Origin: Aureococcus anophagefferens | Lineage: Eukaryota; Sar; Pelagophyceae; Pelagomonadales; Pelagomonadaceae | Length of the DNA: 33,594 nt | NCBI RefSeq assembly: GCF_000186865.1 | Contig: NW_008705619.1 | Coordinates: 43,332-76,925, forward strand | Reading direction: 5' to 3' | Part shown: in pieces, positions 8,527-16,817 of the stretch | Layout: every line of letters begins with the position of its first letter | How positions within the stretch are numbered: position 1 is the stretch's first letter | Notes under the pieces: generated by a model | What the model was told of the DNA's origin: nothing | What the model saw: only the letters and a program-made list of their open reading frames with translations | Database searches by the model: none | Program-made: the position numbers and the translations under genes

Positions 8527-10731
8527 ATGGCAGCCCCCGACGAGCTGGAAACGCTCGTCGGCGGCGCGCCGCCGCCGGGCCCGGGCCGACCGCGCTCCGC
8601 GCGAAGCGCCGCGTTCGTCGCCTGCGCCGTGGCGGCGGCGAGCGGCGCGGCGTTCCTGGTCCGACCCGGGGCGGCGTCGACGGCGACGCTGGCGACGACG
8701 ACGCTGTCCTTCGGCGTGTCCAACGAGTACCCGACGCCCAAGTCGCTGCACCGCTACCCCTGGAGCCGGCTCGCGGAGCCCTACAAGACGACGACGCTGA
8801 CGGCGTCGTCGCCCTGCGGCGCGGCCTGCGACTACGCGTGGGTCGTCGCGCACGAGCTCCGCGGCGCGCGGACGGTCCACTTCAACGGCACGGGCGCGAC
8901 GGCCGACGTCGTCTTCACGCACGCCGGCTCGTCCTACGCCGTGACCCTCACGGCGACGAGCGCGTCGACGGGCGCCGTCGCGGCGACGGCGACGCTGCCC
9001 GTCGTCTGCAAGTACGTCCGCCGGAGCATCGCGGCGCTCACGCGGGCGGACCTCGAGCGCTACCTCGCCGCCGTGGAGATCATCCACCGCGAGCCGTCGC
9101 TCGCCGCCGGGAAGCGCAAGTACGGCCCCAAGTTCGCGAACAGCAAGTGGTTCACGGCGATGCACCTCAGCCGGACGACGAAGGACGACTGCACGCCCTA
9201 CCACGGCTCCCTGAGCTTCCTGCCGTCCCACGAGGCCTTCGCGAGCCGCTTCGACGAGGCGCTCTGGAGCATCGACCCGTCCATCGCCCAGCCCTACTGG
9301 GACACGTCATCGACCGACGAGGCGCTCGGCCACGGCTGGGCGTCGTCCCTCGTCTTCGAAAAAGCCGTCTTCGGCCGGTCCCTGGCGGACCGCACTTTAG
9401 GCGACGCGCCGTCGGCGGACGCCCGGCGCCTGACCGCGGCGCTCGACGACGGCCCCGCGGGCCACCGCTTCGTCGACGAGGGCCGGTTCGCGTACCTGCC
9501 CGTGGCGACGGATTTGTCCCTCGTCGAGCGCAACGCCTTCGGGCGGCAGACCATGGTCTGGAACGAGGACGACGCGCCCTTCGTGTCGCGGAGCTTCGAG
9601 GTCTGCGGGCTCCGCGCGAAGGCGCGGCTCCCGGGCTGCGCGGCCGTCCGCGGCGCGCTGAACCAGAGTAGCTTGCTCGACTTCCAGCGCAAGCTCGAGA
9701 CGGACGTCCACGGCACGCTCCACCCCTTCGCGGGCGGCGTCTGGAGCTGCCCCGTGAGCTTCAAAGACGCCGTCGCGGCGCGGCCCGACTGGGCGCAGCT
9801 GCTCACGTTCGCGGGCACGCTGCTGCCGACGGCCTACGACGTGAGCTTCCTCATGAAGCAGGTGCCCAACGGGTCGCCGGCGGACGACTCGCGCACGCGG
9901 ACCAACGGCTACGAGGGCCTCCAGTGCCCGGCGTCGTGCGCCGCGAACGCGACGTTCGCCGATTGCCAGTGCTTCGACGCCTACGTCGACTTCCACGAGC
10001 GCAACGGGTCCCTGACCTACGACGTCGCCTACGGCTTCCTCCAGGACTACCTCATGATGCTCGAGCGCTACTACGACTCGCCGCGCGGCTCCGCCTACAT
10101 GGAGCGCGGCGACGACGGCGCGTACCTCTGGCGCACGGGCCGCGACGCCGACGGCGGCTACGTGCTCGAAACGGCGGACCAGGAGGCCTTCACCGTGCTC
10201 CTGGCGCGGGCCGTGTCCCACCCGGGCAAGGTGTCGCCCTACGGGACGCCGCTCGCGTCGACGAACGACCCGCTCTTCTGGCCGTCGCACCTCGGCGTCA
10301 TGCGCGTCTGGCACGCGCTGCGCCTGCGCGACCAGCACAAATCGCCGGCCTACGCGACCTGGGACTGGGGGCCGGGCGCCACGGTCTTCAACCGCACGAG
10401 CTCGTGCTACGGCCGCAACGAGCGCGACGTGCTCCCGTTCCGCCACTTCATGAACGAGGAGCTCCGCGAGGCCGCGGCGGCCAAGGGCTTCGTCGAGGAC
10501 GCGCTCGGCGAGGCCGTCATCCACCCGGAGGAGGTCGACGTCTTCGACTACGGCGCCTGGGCCGCGCAGCGCCGGGCCATGGCCGCGCTCGAGGCCGACG
10601 GCTGGACCATGAAGGCCGACTCGCGCTACTACTCGTCCCGGGAGCTCCTCGACTTCTACGAGCCGACGAACCCGCGGCTCCAGCACATCTACGACGACAC
10701 GGAGTTCTCCGCGTGCGATAAGGCGAGGTAG
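8527..10731 (+). CDS. Membrane-anchored tyrosinase-family type-3 copper protein
   Basis: Start ATG 8527 gives 734 aa. Residues about 27-50 form a single hydrophobic segment (signal anchor). An Ig/PKD-like beta domain follows (about 60-160), then the tyrosinase core. CuA is seen as His213, His226 and His235 (H-x8-H in YHGSLSFLPSH). CuB is seen in SHPGKVSPYGTP (His565) and DPLFWPSHLGVMRVW (His588). In the standard signature an Asp follows four residues after the last His; here it is Met592. The H-x3-H pair of CuB also shows only one His (residue 561 is Arg and 569 is Val). Several NxT/S sequons and Cys pairs fit a lumenal or extracellular enzyme. Family members oxidise phenols to o-quinones. 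Whether this copy can bind the second copper normally is open. Tyrosinases are known to be expanded in Aureococcus. Confidence 0.85.
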   Translation: MAAPDELETLVGGAPPPGPGRPRSARSAAFVACAVAAASGAAFLVRPGAASTATLATTTLSFGVSNEYPTPKSLHRYPWSRLAEPYKTTTLTASSPCGAACDYAWVVAHELRGARTVHFNGTGATADVVFTHAGSSYAVTLTATSASTGAVAATATLPVVCKYVRRSIAALTRADLERYLAAVEIIHREPSLAAGKRKYGPKFANSKWFTAMHLSRTTKDDCTPYHGSLSFLPSHEAFASRFDEALWSIDPSIAQPYWDTSSTDEALGHGWASSLVFEKAVFGRSLADRTLGDAPSADARRLTAALDDGPAGHRFVDEGRFAYLPVATDLSLVERNAFGRQTMVWNEDDAPFVSRSFEVCGLRAKARLPGCAAVRGALNQSSLLDFQRKLETDVHGTLHPFAGGVWSCPVSFKDAVAARPDWAQLLTFAGTLLPTAYDVSFLMKQVPNGSPADDSRTRTNGYEGLQCPASCAANATFADCQCFDAYVDFHERNGSLTYDVAYGFLQDYLMMLERYYDSPRGSAYMERGDDGAYLWRTGRDADGGYVLETADQEAFTVLLARAVSHPGKVSPYGTPLASTNDPLFWPSHLGVMRVWHALRLRDQHKSPAYATWDWGPGATVFNRTSSCYGRNERDVLPFRHFMNEELREAAAAKGFVEDALGEAVIHPEEVDVFDYGAWAAQRRAMAALEADGWTMKADSRYYSSRELLDFYEPTNPRLQHIYDDTEFSACDKAR

Positions 10732-10913
10732 CCCGATCAGCCGCGTCCGGCCTGGTCACGCGCGCGGCTCGGGCGTCGGAGCGAGTCGGAGATTTACATA
10801 AGGGTGGCGAAGAGAGCGCGACAATCCGAAGAGGAGGTGAGAGGGGCGGTGGTGGCGTTCGCTCGCGGCGCGCCGAGCGGAATGGGGGCATCGCCCTGGC
10901 GCGGCTTGGGCGG

Positions 10914-11797
10914 TCATTCGAGCGTGGGGCGCAGGAGGCCGTCCGTGGAGAGCATGGCGAAGCGCTCCAGGTTGGCGACGACGGCGTCCGCGCAGGCGCG
11001 CATGGCCTCGGCCTCGGCGTTCGTGAGGTCGCGGCGGATCGGCCGTTCGGCGACGTCGGCCCGGTCGACGTCGACGACGCAGAGCATGCCGACGTAGCGC
11101 CCGGCCTTGCCCGGCCCGGCGCGGACGCGCAGGGGCGCGCCAAAGTAGGAGCGCACGCGCGGCGCGCCGACGACCCAGGGGAAGTGGCTCACCTCCGGGT
11201 CCGCGAGCGTGTCGGGATCGCGACGACGGCGGCGACGTCGTGGCCCGTGGCGTCGAGGCGCGCGGCGGCGCGCGTCGCGTAGGCGCAGAGGTGCTCGCCG
11301 CGGCCGTTTGGCAGCACGCAGGGCGCGAAGCCCGCGCCGACGGCGTCGCACGCGCTTTTCACGTGGATCGTCGCGTCGCCGACGAGGCTCACGAGCGCCG
11401 CGGGCGCGCGGAGCGCGCGCGCGAGGCGGGACGTGATGGCGTCGTAGCACGCCTCCGTCGGCGTCCCGAAGGACCGCGTCGCCTCCAGGCTCCGCAGGCG
11501 CTCGCGCTCGTAGTACGCGAGGCGCCGCCCGATCGCGTCGCCGGGGTCGTCGTCGCCGCCGCGCCGCGTCCGCGGCCCGGGCCGGGGCTGGCTGGCGCCG
11601 ATGAAGCGGTCGCCGACCTCGGGCGACAGCGTCGTGAACCAGCCCCAGGAGTCCTCGGGCACCTCCTCGCGCAGGGCCGTCTCGCTCTTGCTCCGCTTCA
11701 CGGGCTGGGGGTTGCTCGCCGGGTACCCCGCGCACATGGACACGGTCCGTTTGATCATTGTCGAAGGTGGCGGCGGCGGTGGCCTCGCGTCGCCCAT
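10914..11797 (-). CDS. GAF-domain protein, frame change near 11212
   Basis: The start is ATG 11797 (MGDARPPPPPPSTMIKRTV); codons further upstream are non-ATG. A disordered N-terminus with KRSKSE leads to an ERLRSLEATRSFGTPTEACY helix and a GAF domain: APAALVSLVGDATIHVKSAC, a Cys-containing GEHLCAYATRAA strand, and then, in another frame, RDPDTLADPEVSHFPWVVG, RSYFGAPLRV, and GRYVGMLCVVDVD. This is the order seen in GAF domains of bacterial and algal sensor proteins ('...D-P-R-F-x-x-N-P-V... Y-A-G-A-P-L... G-x-L-C-V-x-D'). The switch needs one extra base (or an intron of 2 mod 3) close to 11212. No effector domain follows, so it is a stand-alone sensor or a fragment. The stop at 10914 is 182 bp from the convergent tyrosinase stop. 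Confidence 0.72.
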
Positions 11798-11970
11798 GCG
11801 CGGCTGTCGGCACGCGGTCAAACTGCTCGCGGCGGGTCCATGCTCCGACTCGCAAGACTGGTTGCGAACTTACGATTGTACATCAGTTGAGCTTGGGGCC
11901 CGCGTCAACATTGACGTCGCGCGCGTTGGTGAAGCGAGAAGAGCACAAAAACGTAATTTATCAGCTTGCG

Positions 11971-11993
11971 GCCGACGGGGCTGCCCCGTCGGC
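11971..11993. promoter_or_regulatory. 10-bp-arm perfect stem-loop in a divergent spacer
   Basis: gccgacgggg-ctg-ccccgtcggc is a perfect inverted repeat with 10-bp arms and a 3-nt loop. It lies about 38 bp upstream of the fucosyltransferase-like start (12031), within the 233-bp divergent spacer shared with the GAF gene. It could be a 5'-UTR hairpin or a protein site; there is no named family. Confidence 0.45.
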
Positions 11994-12030
11994 TCGATGA
12001 CGCCGCCGATGGCGAGATAAAAACCTTGCC

Positions 12031-14098
12031 ATGCCCTTCACCTGGCGCGAGAGCCAGGACGCCTTCGGCGCCTGCGCCGCGGAGCACGTGGACCCGCGCG
12101 TCTACAGTTCCAACCGGAAGCGCTGGGTGCTCTGGCACTCGTCGAGCGCCATCGGCAACGCGCTCAACGTCTTCGTGCAGACCTTTTTGTACGCGCTGAT
12201 CTCCGGGAGGAACCTCGCCGTGGGTCACGGCCGCGTGCCGGAGCTCATGTGCGGCCCCCACGGCGCGTTCCGCTGCGGCATCCCGCACTGGGAGTCCATC
12301 TGGGAGAGCGGCGACGCGCTCAAGCGCGCGACCAAGGTCTCCGCGGGCAACTGGGAGAAGACCTGGGACGCGGACCACGAGGTCCACGAGGGCCACGCCG
12401 CCTGGTACCAGTACCGCAGCAGCTTCGCCGTCATCGGGCGGGGCGACGGCGGGCCCGCGGGCGCGGCGCGGCGCCCCGACGCGCGAGGCGCGAGAGACAC
12501 GCCCGTTCGGTAGGCACGAACCGCACGGTGAAGAAGGCGCTCCACCGCTGCGCCATGGCCGCGCTGCGCTGCCCGCGGGGGAGCACGCTGACGCCCGACG
12601 GCGTCGACGGCGAGTCCTGCGTCGCGCGCGGCGTCCCGTTTCGGCGGCCGAAAAACGTCACCGAAACACCGGGCAGGTCATGCAGCGCGCGGCCCAGCTG
12701 CTCCTGCCCTTCGGCGGCGCGCTCCGCGCGTCGGCGGTCGCGGCGGCCCTGGCGACGGCGGAGACGCGGTGGCGCGGCGACGCGCGCGAGCTCCGGCGCG
12801 TCGTCGCGGCGGGGAACGGCACCGCGGGCGACGCGGACGCGAACTTCCCCCTCGACGTCGACCGCCCGGTCTTCGCGCGGCCGCCGACGGCCGAGGACGC
12901 CGCGCGGCGCTTCGCGGGGGCCGTCCACGTCCGCGCGCTGCCGCCGCACCTCGAGAACGAGATCGTCGACGTCGAGGCGCTCCGGGGCAAGCTGTCGGCC
13001 GAGGACATCGCGAAGCGCCACGCGAACAACGAGCTCAAGAAGACGGAGTACGCCGCCTTCCTCGCGGACATGACGGGCGAGGCGAAGCGCGGCCGCCTCT
13101 GGGACTGCGCGGCCGACGCCGCGCGCAAGGTCGACCTCGTCGACGCGACGGGCACGCTCTTCCTCGCCACGGACTCCGGCGGCCTCTGCGGCATCGCGTC
13201 GAACGGAAGTAGGGTCGCCTGCTTCGACATCGAGCCCGCGCGCGGCGGCGCCGACGACGCGAGCGCCTCGCGCGCCGAGCGACGATCGCTCGTCCGACGC
13301 TAGTAGGAGCGCTCGCGAGCGTCTCGCGCGCCGAGCGACGATCGCTCGTGCGACACTACTAGGAGCACTCGCGAGCGTCTCGCGCGCCGAGCGACGATCG
13401 CTCGTCCGACGCTAGTAGGAGCACTCGCGCGCGTCTCGCGCGCCGAGCGACGATCGCTCGTCCGACACAGGTGCACATCACGCGGACGAAGATGGCGCCC
13501 GCGCGGCGCCTCGACCCCGTCGCGGGCCTCCACAGCCACCAGACGTCGCTCGTCGACTGGTACCTGCTGAGCCGGTCGCGGTTCCTCGGGTCCGTGGGCC
13601 GCCGCGTCGCCAAGTGCGAGAAGGGCGCCGCGCGCGACGGCACGCACTCGTCGTGGCTCCCGGGCAAGTCCTTCTTCGGCTGGGCGCTCGCGCTGTCGGG
13701 CCTCGTGCCACCGCCGGACGGCCGAAACGCGGGCTTCTCCTGCGACTGCGCGGCGCGGCGCGGCAACCGAGCTTTTTTTTGGGTCGAATATGGACATTCC
13801 GCGCGCAGGCGGCCTGAACCGCGACTCCGTGTCCGTGTGGGCGCCCGCGTCCGCCTTCGCCGCCCCGGACGTCGGCGCTGCGGACGACGCTGCTCCGGAC
13901 GAACCGCCGGGCCCGGCCTTCGCGGCGCCGTCGGCGGCGGCCGTGGACGCGCGCGTCGCGGCGGCGCTCGCGGACGAGGCGCGGCTCGCGGCCGACGTCG
14001 CGCGGCTCACGGCGGAGCTCGCGCGCGCGCGGGAGGTCACGGCCGCGGCCAAGGCCCAGGCGCGCCGCGCGGAGCGGGCGGCCGCCGCCGCGACCTAA
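12031..14098 (+). CDS. Fucosyltransferase-like glycosyltransferase, multi-exon model
   Basis: The best model joins 12031-12442, 12514-12632, 12677-13213, 13471-13759 and 13809-14098, giving 549 codons in frame. Family-type blocks appear in the expected order. The first is AIGNALNVFVQTFLYALISGR (G-N-x... F-L-Y-A-L-x-T-G-R type), then a GAVHVRALPPH donor-site-like strand, WDCA, and FLATDSGG. The last blocks are HSHQTSLVDWYLLSRS and SSWLPGKSFFGWALALSGL, as in GT23/GT37/NodZ-type fucosyltransferases. The C-terminus is Ala-rich coiled coil. Donors are GC or GT and acceptors AG; introns are 71, 44, 257 and 49 nt. The third is supported by the join SNGSR/VHITR across the 56-bp repeat array. The fourth is supported by a gcggc direct repeat at its borders. 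No signal peptide is seen at this start. The exon-2 and exon-5 calls are the least secure. Confidence 0.6.
13261..13468 (+). repeat. 56-bp tandem repeat, about 3.7 copies, inside an intron
   Basis: The anchor cgccgagcgacgatcgctcg occurs at 13273, 13329, 13385 and 13441, exactly 56 bp apart. Copies differ at only a few bases. Each unit contains a hairpin cgagcga-cga-tcgctcg and, in the copies before the last, a second palindrome related to gctcgcgagc. The array ends at the acceptor AG (13469-13470) of the third intron of the glycosyltransferase gene. Confidence 0.9.
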
Positions 14099-14257
14099 CT
14101 TAGTTCCCCTGATGGTTGAAGTCTGCTCGACCCCATCAACATCTTGGCCAAAAGTCAATTTTTCCTTCGAAGTTCGTGTGGTCCAGCCCAGCTCCAGCCC
14201 GGCTGCCCCGCCGCTGCCACCGTGGATCCAACCGTGGAGGTCTACGAGACGACGACG

Positions 14258-16627
14258 ATGGAGATGAAGGAGACGCGCCCCGACGCCCCCGTGGACTACG
14301 CGGAGGTTCACGAGGCCGACGTCGCCCTCGTCCCCGAGGAGGAGGAGCGCTACGGCTGCTGCCCCGCCAAGTGCACCAAGTGCTGCTCGAACCTCCCCTA
14401 CTGCCTCCGGCCCTGCTGCCTCCCCGGCGAGGAGTGCTGCGCGAACTGCGCCTACGACCCCGACGGCGTCGAGCAGCTCTACAGCGGCGGCTTCTACTGG
14501 CGCCGCGACGCGATCGTCGGCTTCGTCGCGAGCCTGCTCGGTACGTGCCTCCTCGGCGACTACCTGCTCGCGGCGTCCATGGCCGAGCCCATGCGCATGG
14601 CGAAGAAGACGGCGCACGCCATCGCCAAGTTCAGCGACCTCGCCGACGACTACCTGGACCTCGCGGAGGAGTTCTGGGGCACGTACGAGGACGTCTTCGA
14701 CGTCGAGACGACGGTCAAGTGCGCGGCGACGAGCGTCGAGAAGCAGATCGCGTCGTTGATCGACAACTGCACGACCTTCGAGGCCATCATGCTCCAGGAG
14801 GCGACGGCCGACTTCTGGAACGCGTCCGAGGCGTGGACGGCCGCGATCGAGCGGGAGGACCTCAACTGCTCGGACGCGCGGCCCTTCTGGGACCACAAGG
14901 TCGGCGCCTACGGCGTGCCGAAGCAGTGCAAGATCCTCTGCAGCATGAAGTCGCGCATCGAGGACGCCCACGCCAAGTACGACAACCTCACGCTCGAGCA
15001 GTGGACCTTCTACGCGAACACCGTCATCGGCGAGGTCTACGACGCGACGACGGCCATCGTCGACGCGCAGGACTCGATGAACGACCTCATGGCGTCGTCG
15101 GGCCTCTCGGGCTACACGGACTGCGCCGACGACGACTGGTCCGGCGACTGCGACGACGCGCTGGGCCAGGCGGACGCGTACTTTGACTTCGCGCGGCGCG
15201 CGCAGACCGTCTCCGTCAAGGCCGCGGACGCCGGGGCCTGCCTCAACACCATCGCCTACGCGGAGATGGACAACGAGACGGACTACGCGGCGGCGTGGGA
15301 CGCGCGGGCCGCGACGACGCACGTGGGGGGCAACTGCGACGACTACGCGGAGCTCGACCAGCTCGCGGACTTTACGGGAAACATGGAGAAGATGGCGAAG
15401 CTGCTCAAGAGCTACGTCAAGCTCGCGGACACCTTCGCCCGCCTCTTCATGACCGTGCCCACCTGGGCCGTGGAGCTCCTCTGGGTGCTGCTCGGCTTCA
15501 TCCACGGCCTCATGCTCCTCTTCCTCGTCTACGTCGTCTACACGCCGGGCACGTCCGTCAAGAACTTCCTCTGCTACGCGGGCTCCGTGATCGCCATGGG
15601 CTGCCGGTCCCTCTGCGACTGCTGCTGCCCGGCGCGCGCCGCGCGGCGCAAGGCCGCGCGCGAGGCCGCGGAGCGGGCGCGCGAGCTCGACGCCGAAAAC
15701 GACGAGCCGCGGACGCGGATGCGGCGCGCGCGCGACTCCGTCATCTACGCGGGCGCGACGGCGCTCCGCGGCGCCGGCGCCGTCGCGCGCCTGTCCATCT
15801 TCGTGGCGGGCACGGCCACGCGCTACGCGTGCGACGGCAACTACCTCGTGCGCTTCTGGCTCATCTACGTCCTCCTCGAGTTCCTCGTCGTTTTCGTCCT
15901 CGTCTTCCTCCTCTTCAACGTCATCATCCTCTCCATCGGCTCCAAGTCGGCGTGCCACTGGATGTACCAGTACGTCATCCCGCCCGTGAAGTCGCAGTAC
16001 CGCTACCTCCGCCAGGGGTCGCTCAACGGCTGCTTCCGCGACCTCGCAGTCGCCGCGGACGGCCTCGACCCGCACAAGGCGTTCAACGAGGACTGCACCA
16101 TCGACTTCGACAACGGCATCGCGTCGACGGGCTCCATCGTCCTCATCGGCCTCGGCACGGGCCTCCTCATCGTCGCGCACTCGCTCCTCACGCGCTGGTG
16201 GCCCTGCGCGATGGCCTTCGCGAAGCCCGCGCCCCTCGAGCGCCACCTGAAGAAGATCATGCGCGAGGGCGTCGACCGCGCCGCAACGAAGATCCTCAAG
16301 GCGCGGCCGCCCGAGGTCGTGACGACGCAGCCGGAGCCCGTCGTCGCCGACGACCCGCCCTTGGAGTTCGTCGAGCCCGAGGCCGAGCCGCTCGTGGCCG
16401 ACGAGCTCAAGGCCGACGAGGCGCCCCTCGAGGACGCCCCGCCGGCGGACGTCGAGCCCGTGCTCCTCGTGCCGACGGCGGAGGACCGCGGCTTCCCCAA
16501 GGAGGTGCCCGCGGAGGAGGGCATCCCCGTCGTCGCCGAGGCCCGCGACCTCACCCAGCCCGAGCCGTCGCCCGCGACCTACTTCTGCGGCCCGCTCATG
16601 TGCGACCAGACCGAGAAGACGGACTAG
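14258..16627 (+). CDS. Five-pass membrane protein with a large extracellular helical domain, unrecognised
   Basis: ATG 14258 gives 789 aa; the frame is open further up only by non-ATG codons. The cytosolic N-terminus carries a striking Cys cluster (CCPAKCTKCC and CLRPCCLPGEECC, residues 30-62), likely for palmitoylation or metal binding. Hydrophobic segments lie near residues 84-108, 398-428, 435-457, 533-562 and 622-644. Between the first two sits a roughly 290-residue, helix-rich domain with several Cys and N-glycosylation sequons (NCT, NAS, NCS, NLT, NET). The tail is acidic and Pro-rich. The topology (one TM, long ectodomain, paired TMs) resembles prominin or tweety proteins, but no sequence motif confirms this. 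It is therefore described as an unknown plasma-membrane or organelle-membrane protein. Confidence 0.7.
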   Translation: MEMKETRPDAPVDYAEVHEADVALVPEEEERYGCCPAKCTKCCSNLPYCLRPCCLPGEECCANCAYDPDGVEQLYSGGFYWRRDAIVGFVASLLGTCLLGDYLLAASMAEPMRMAKKTAHAIAKFSDLADDYLDLAEEFWGTYEDVFDVETTVKCAATSVEKQIASLIDNCTTFEAIMLQEATADFWNASEAWTAAIEREDLNCSDARPFWDHKVGAYGVPKQCKILCSMKSRIEDAHAKYDNLTLEQWTFYANTVIGEVYDATTAIVDAQDSMNDLMASSGLSGYTDCADDDWSGDCDDALGQADAYFDFARRAQTVSVKAADAGACLNTIAYAEMDNETDYAAAWDARAATTHVGGNCDDYAELDQLADFTGNMEKMAKLLKSYVKLADTFARLFMTVPTWAVELLWVLLGFIHGLMLLFLVYVVYTPGTSVKNFLCYAGSVIAMGCRSLCDCCCPARAARRKAAREAAERARELDAENDEPRTRMRRARDSVIYAGATALRGAGAVARLSIFVAGTATRYACDGNYLVRFWLIYVLLEFLVVFVLVFLLFNVIILSIGSKSACHWMYQYVIPPVKSQYRYLRQGSLNGCFRDLAVAADGLDPHKAFNEDCTIDFDNGIASTGSIVLIGLGTGLLIVAHSLLTRWWPCAMAFAKPAPLERHLKKIMREGVDRAATKILKARPPEVVTTQPEPVVADDPPLEFVEPEAEPLVADELKADEAPLEDAPPADVEPVLLVPTAEDRGFPKEVPAEEGIPVVAEARDLTQPEPSPATYFCGPLMCDQTEKTD

Positions 16628-16817
16628 GCCGCGCCCTGTGTAGCCGAGGATAATCCTGCCGATTTTCGGAGGTGGTGGCGGCGCGGTCGGAGACGCCGTC
16701 GGCGGCGGCCGGCCGCGCCGCGACGGTCGCGTCGTGCCAACCGCGCACTCGCCGCGGCGCGCCGGTCGAGCCCGGAGAGCAAATCCGCCGCCAGCCGCGT
16801 CGCCGCCAACGCGCAGC

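Noticed and set aside
12640..12654. Palindrome tttcggc-g-gccgaaa as a regulatory site or terminator
   Set aside because: It falls inside a candidate 44-nt intron, and short GC palindromes are common here; no function can be supported.
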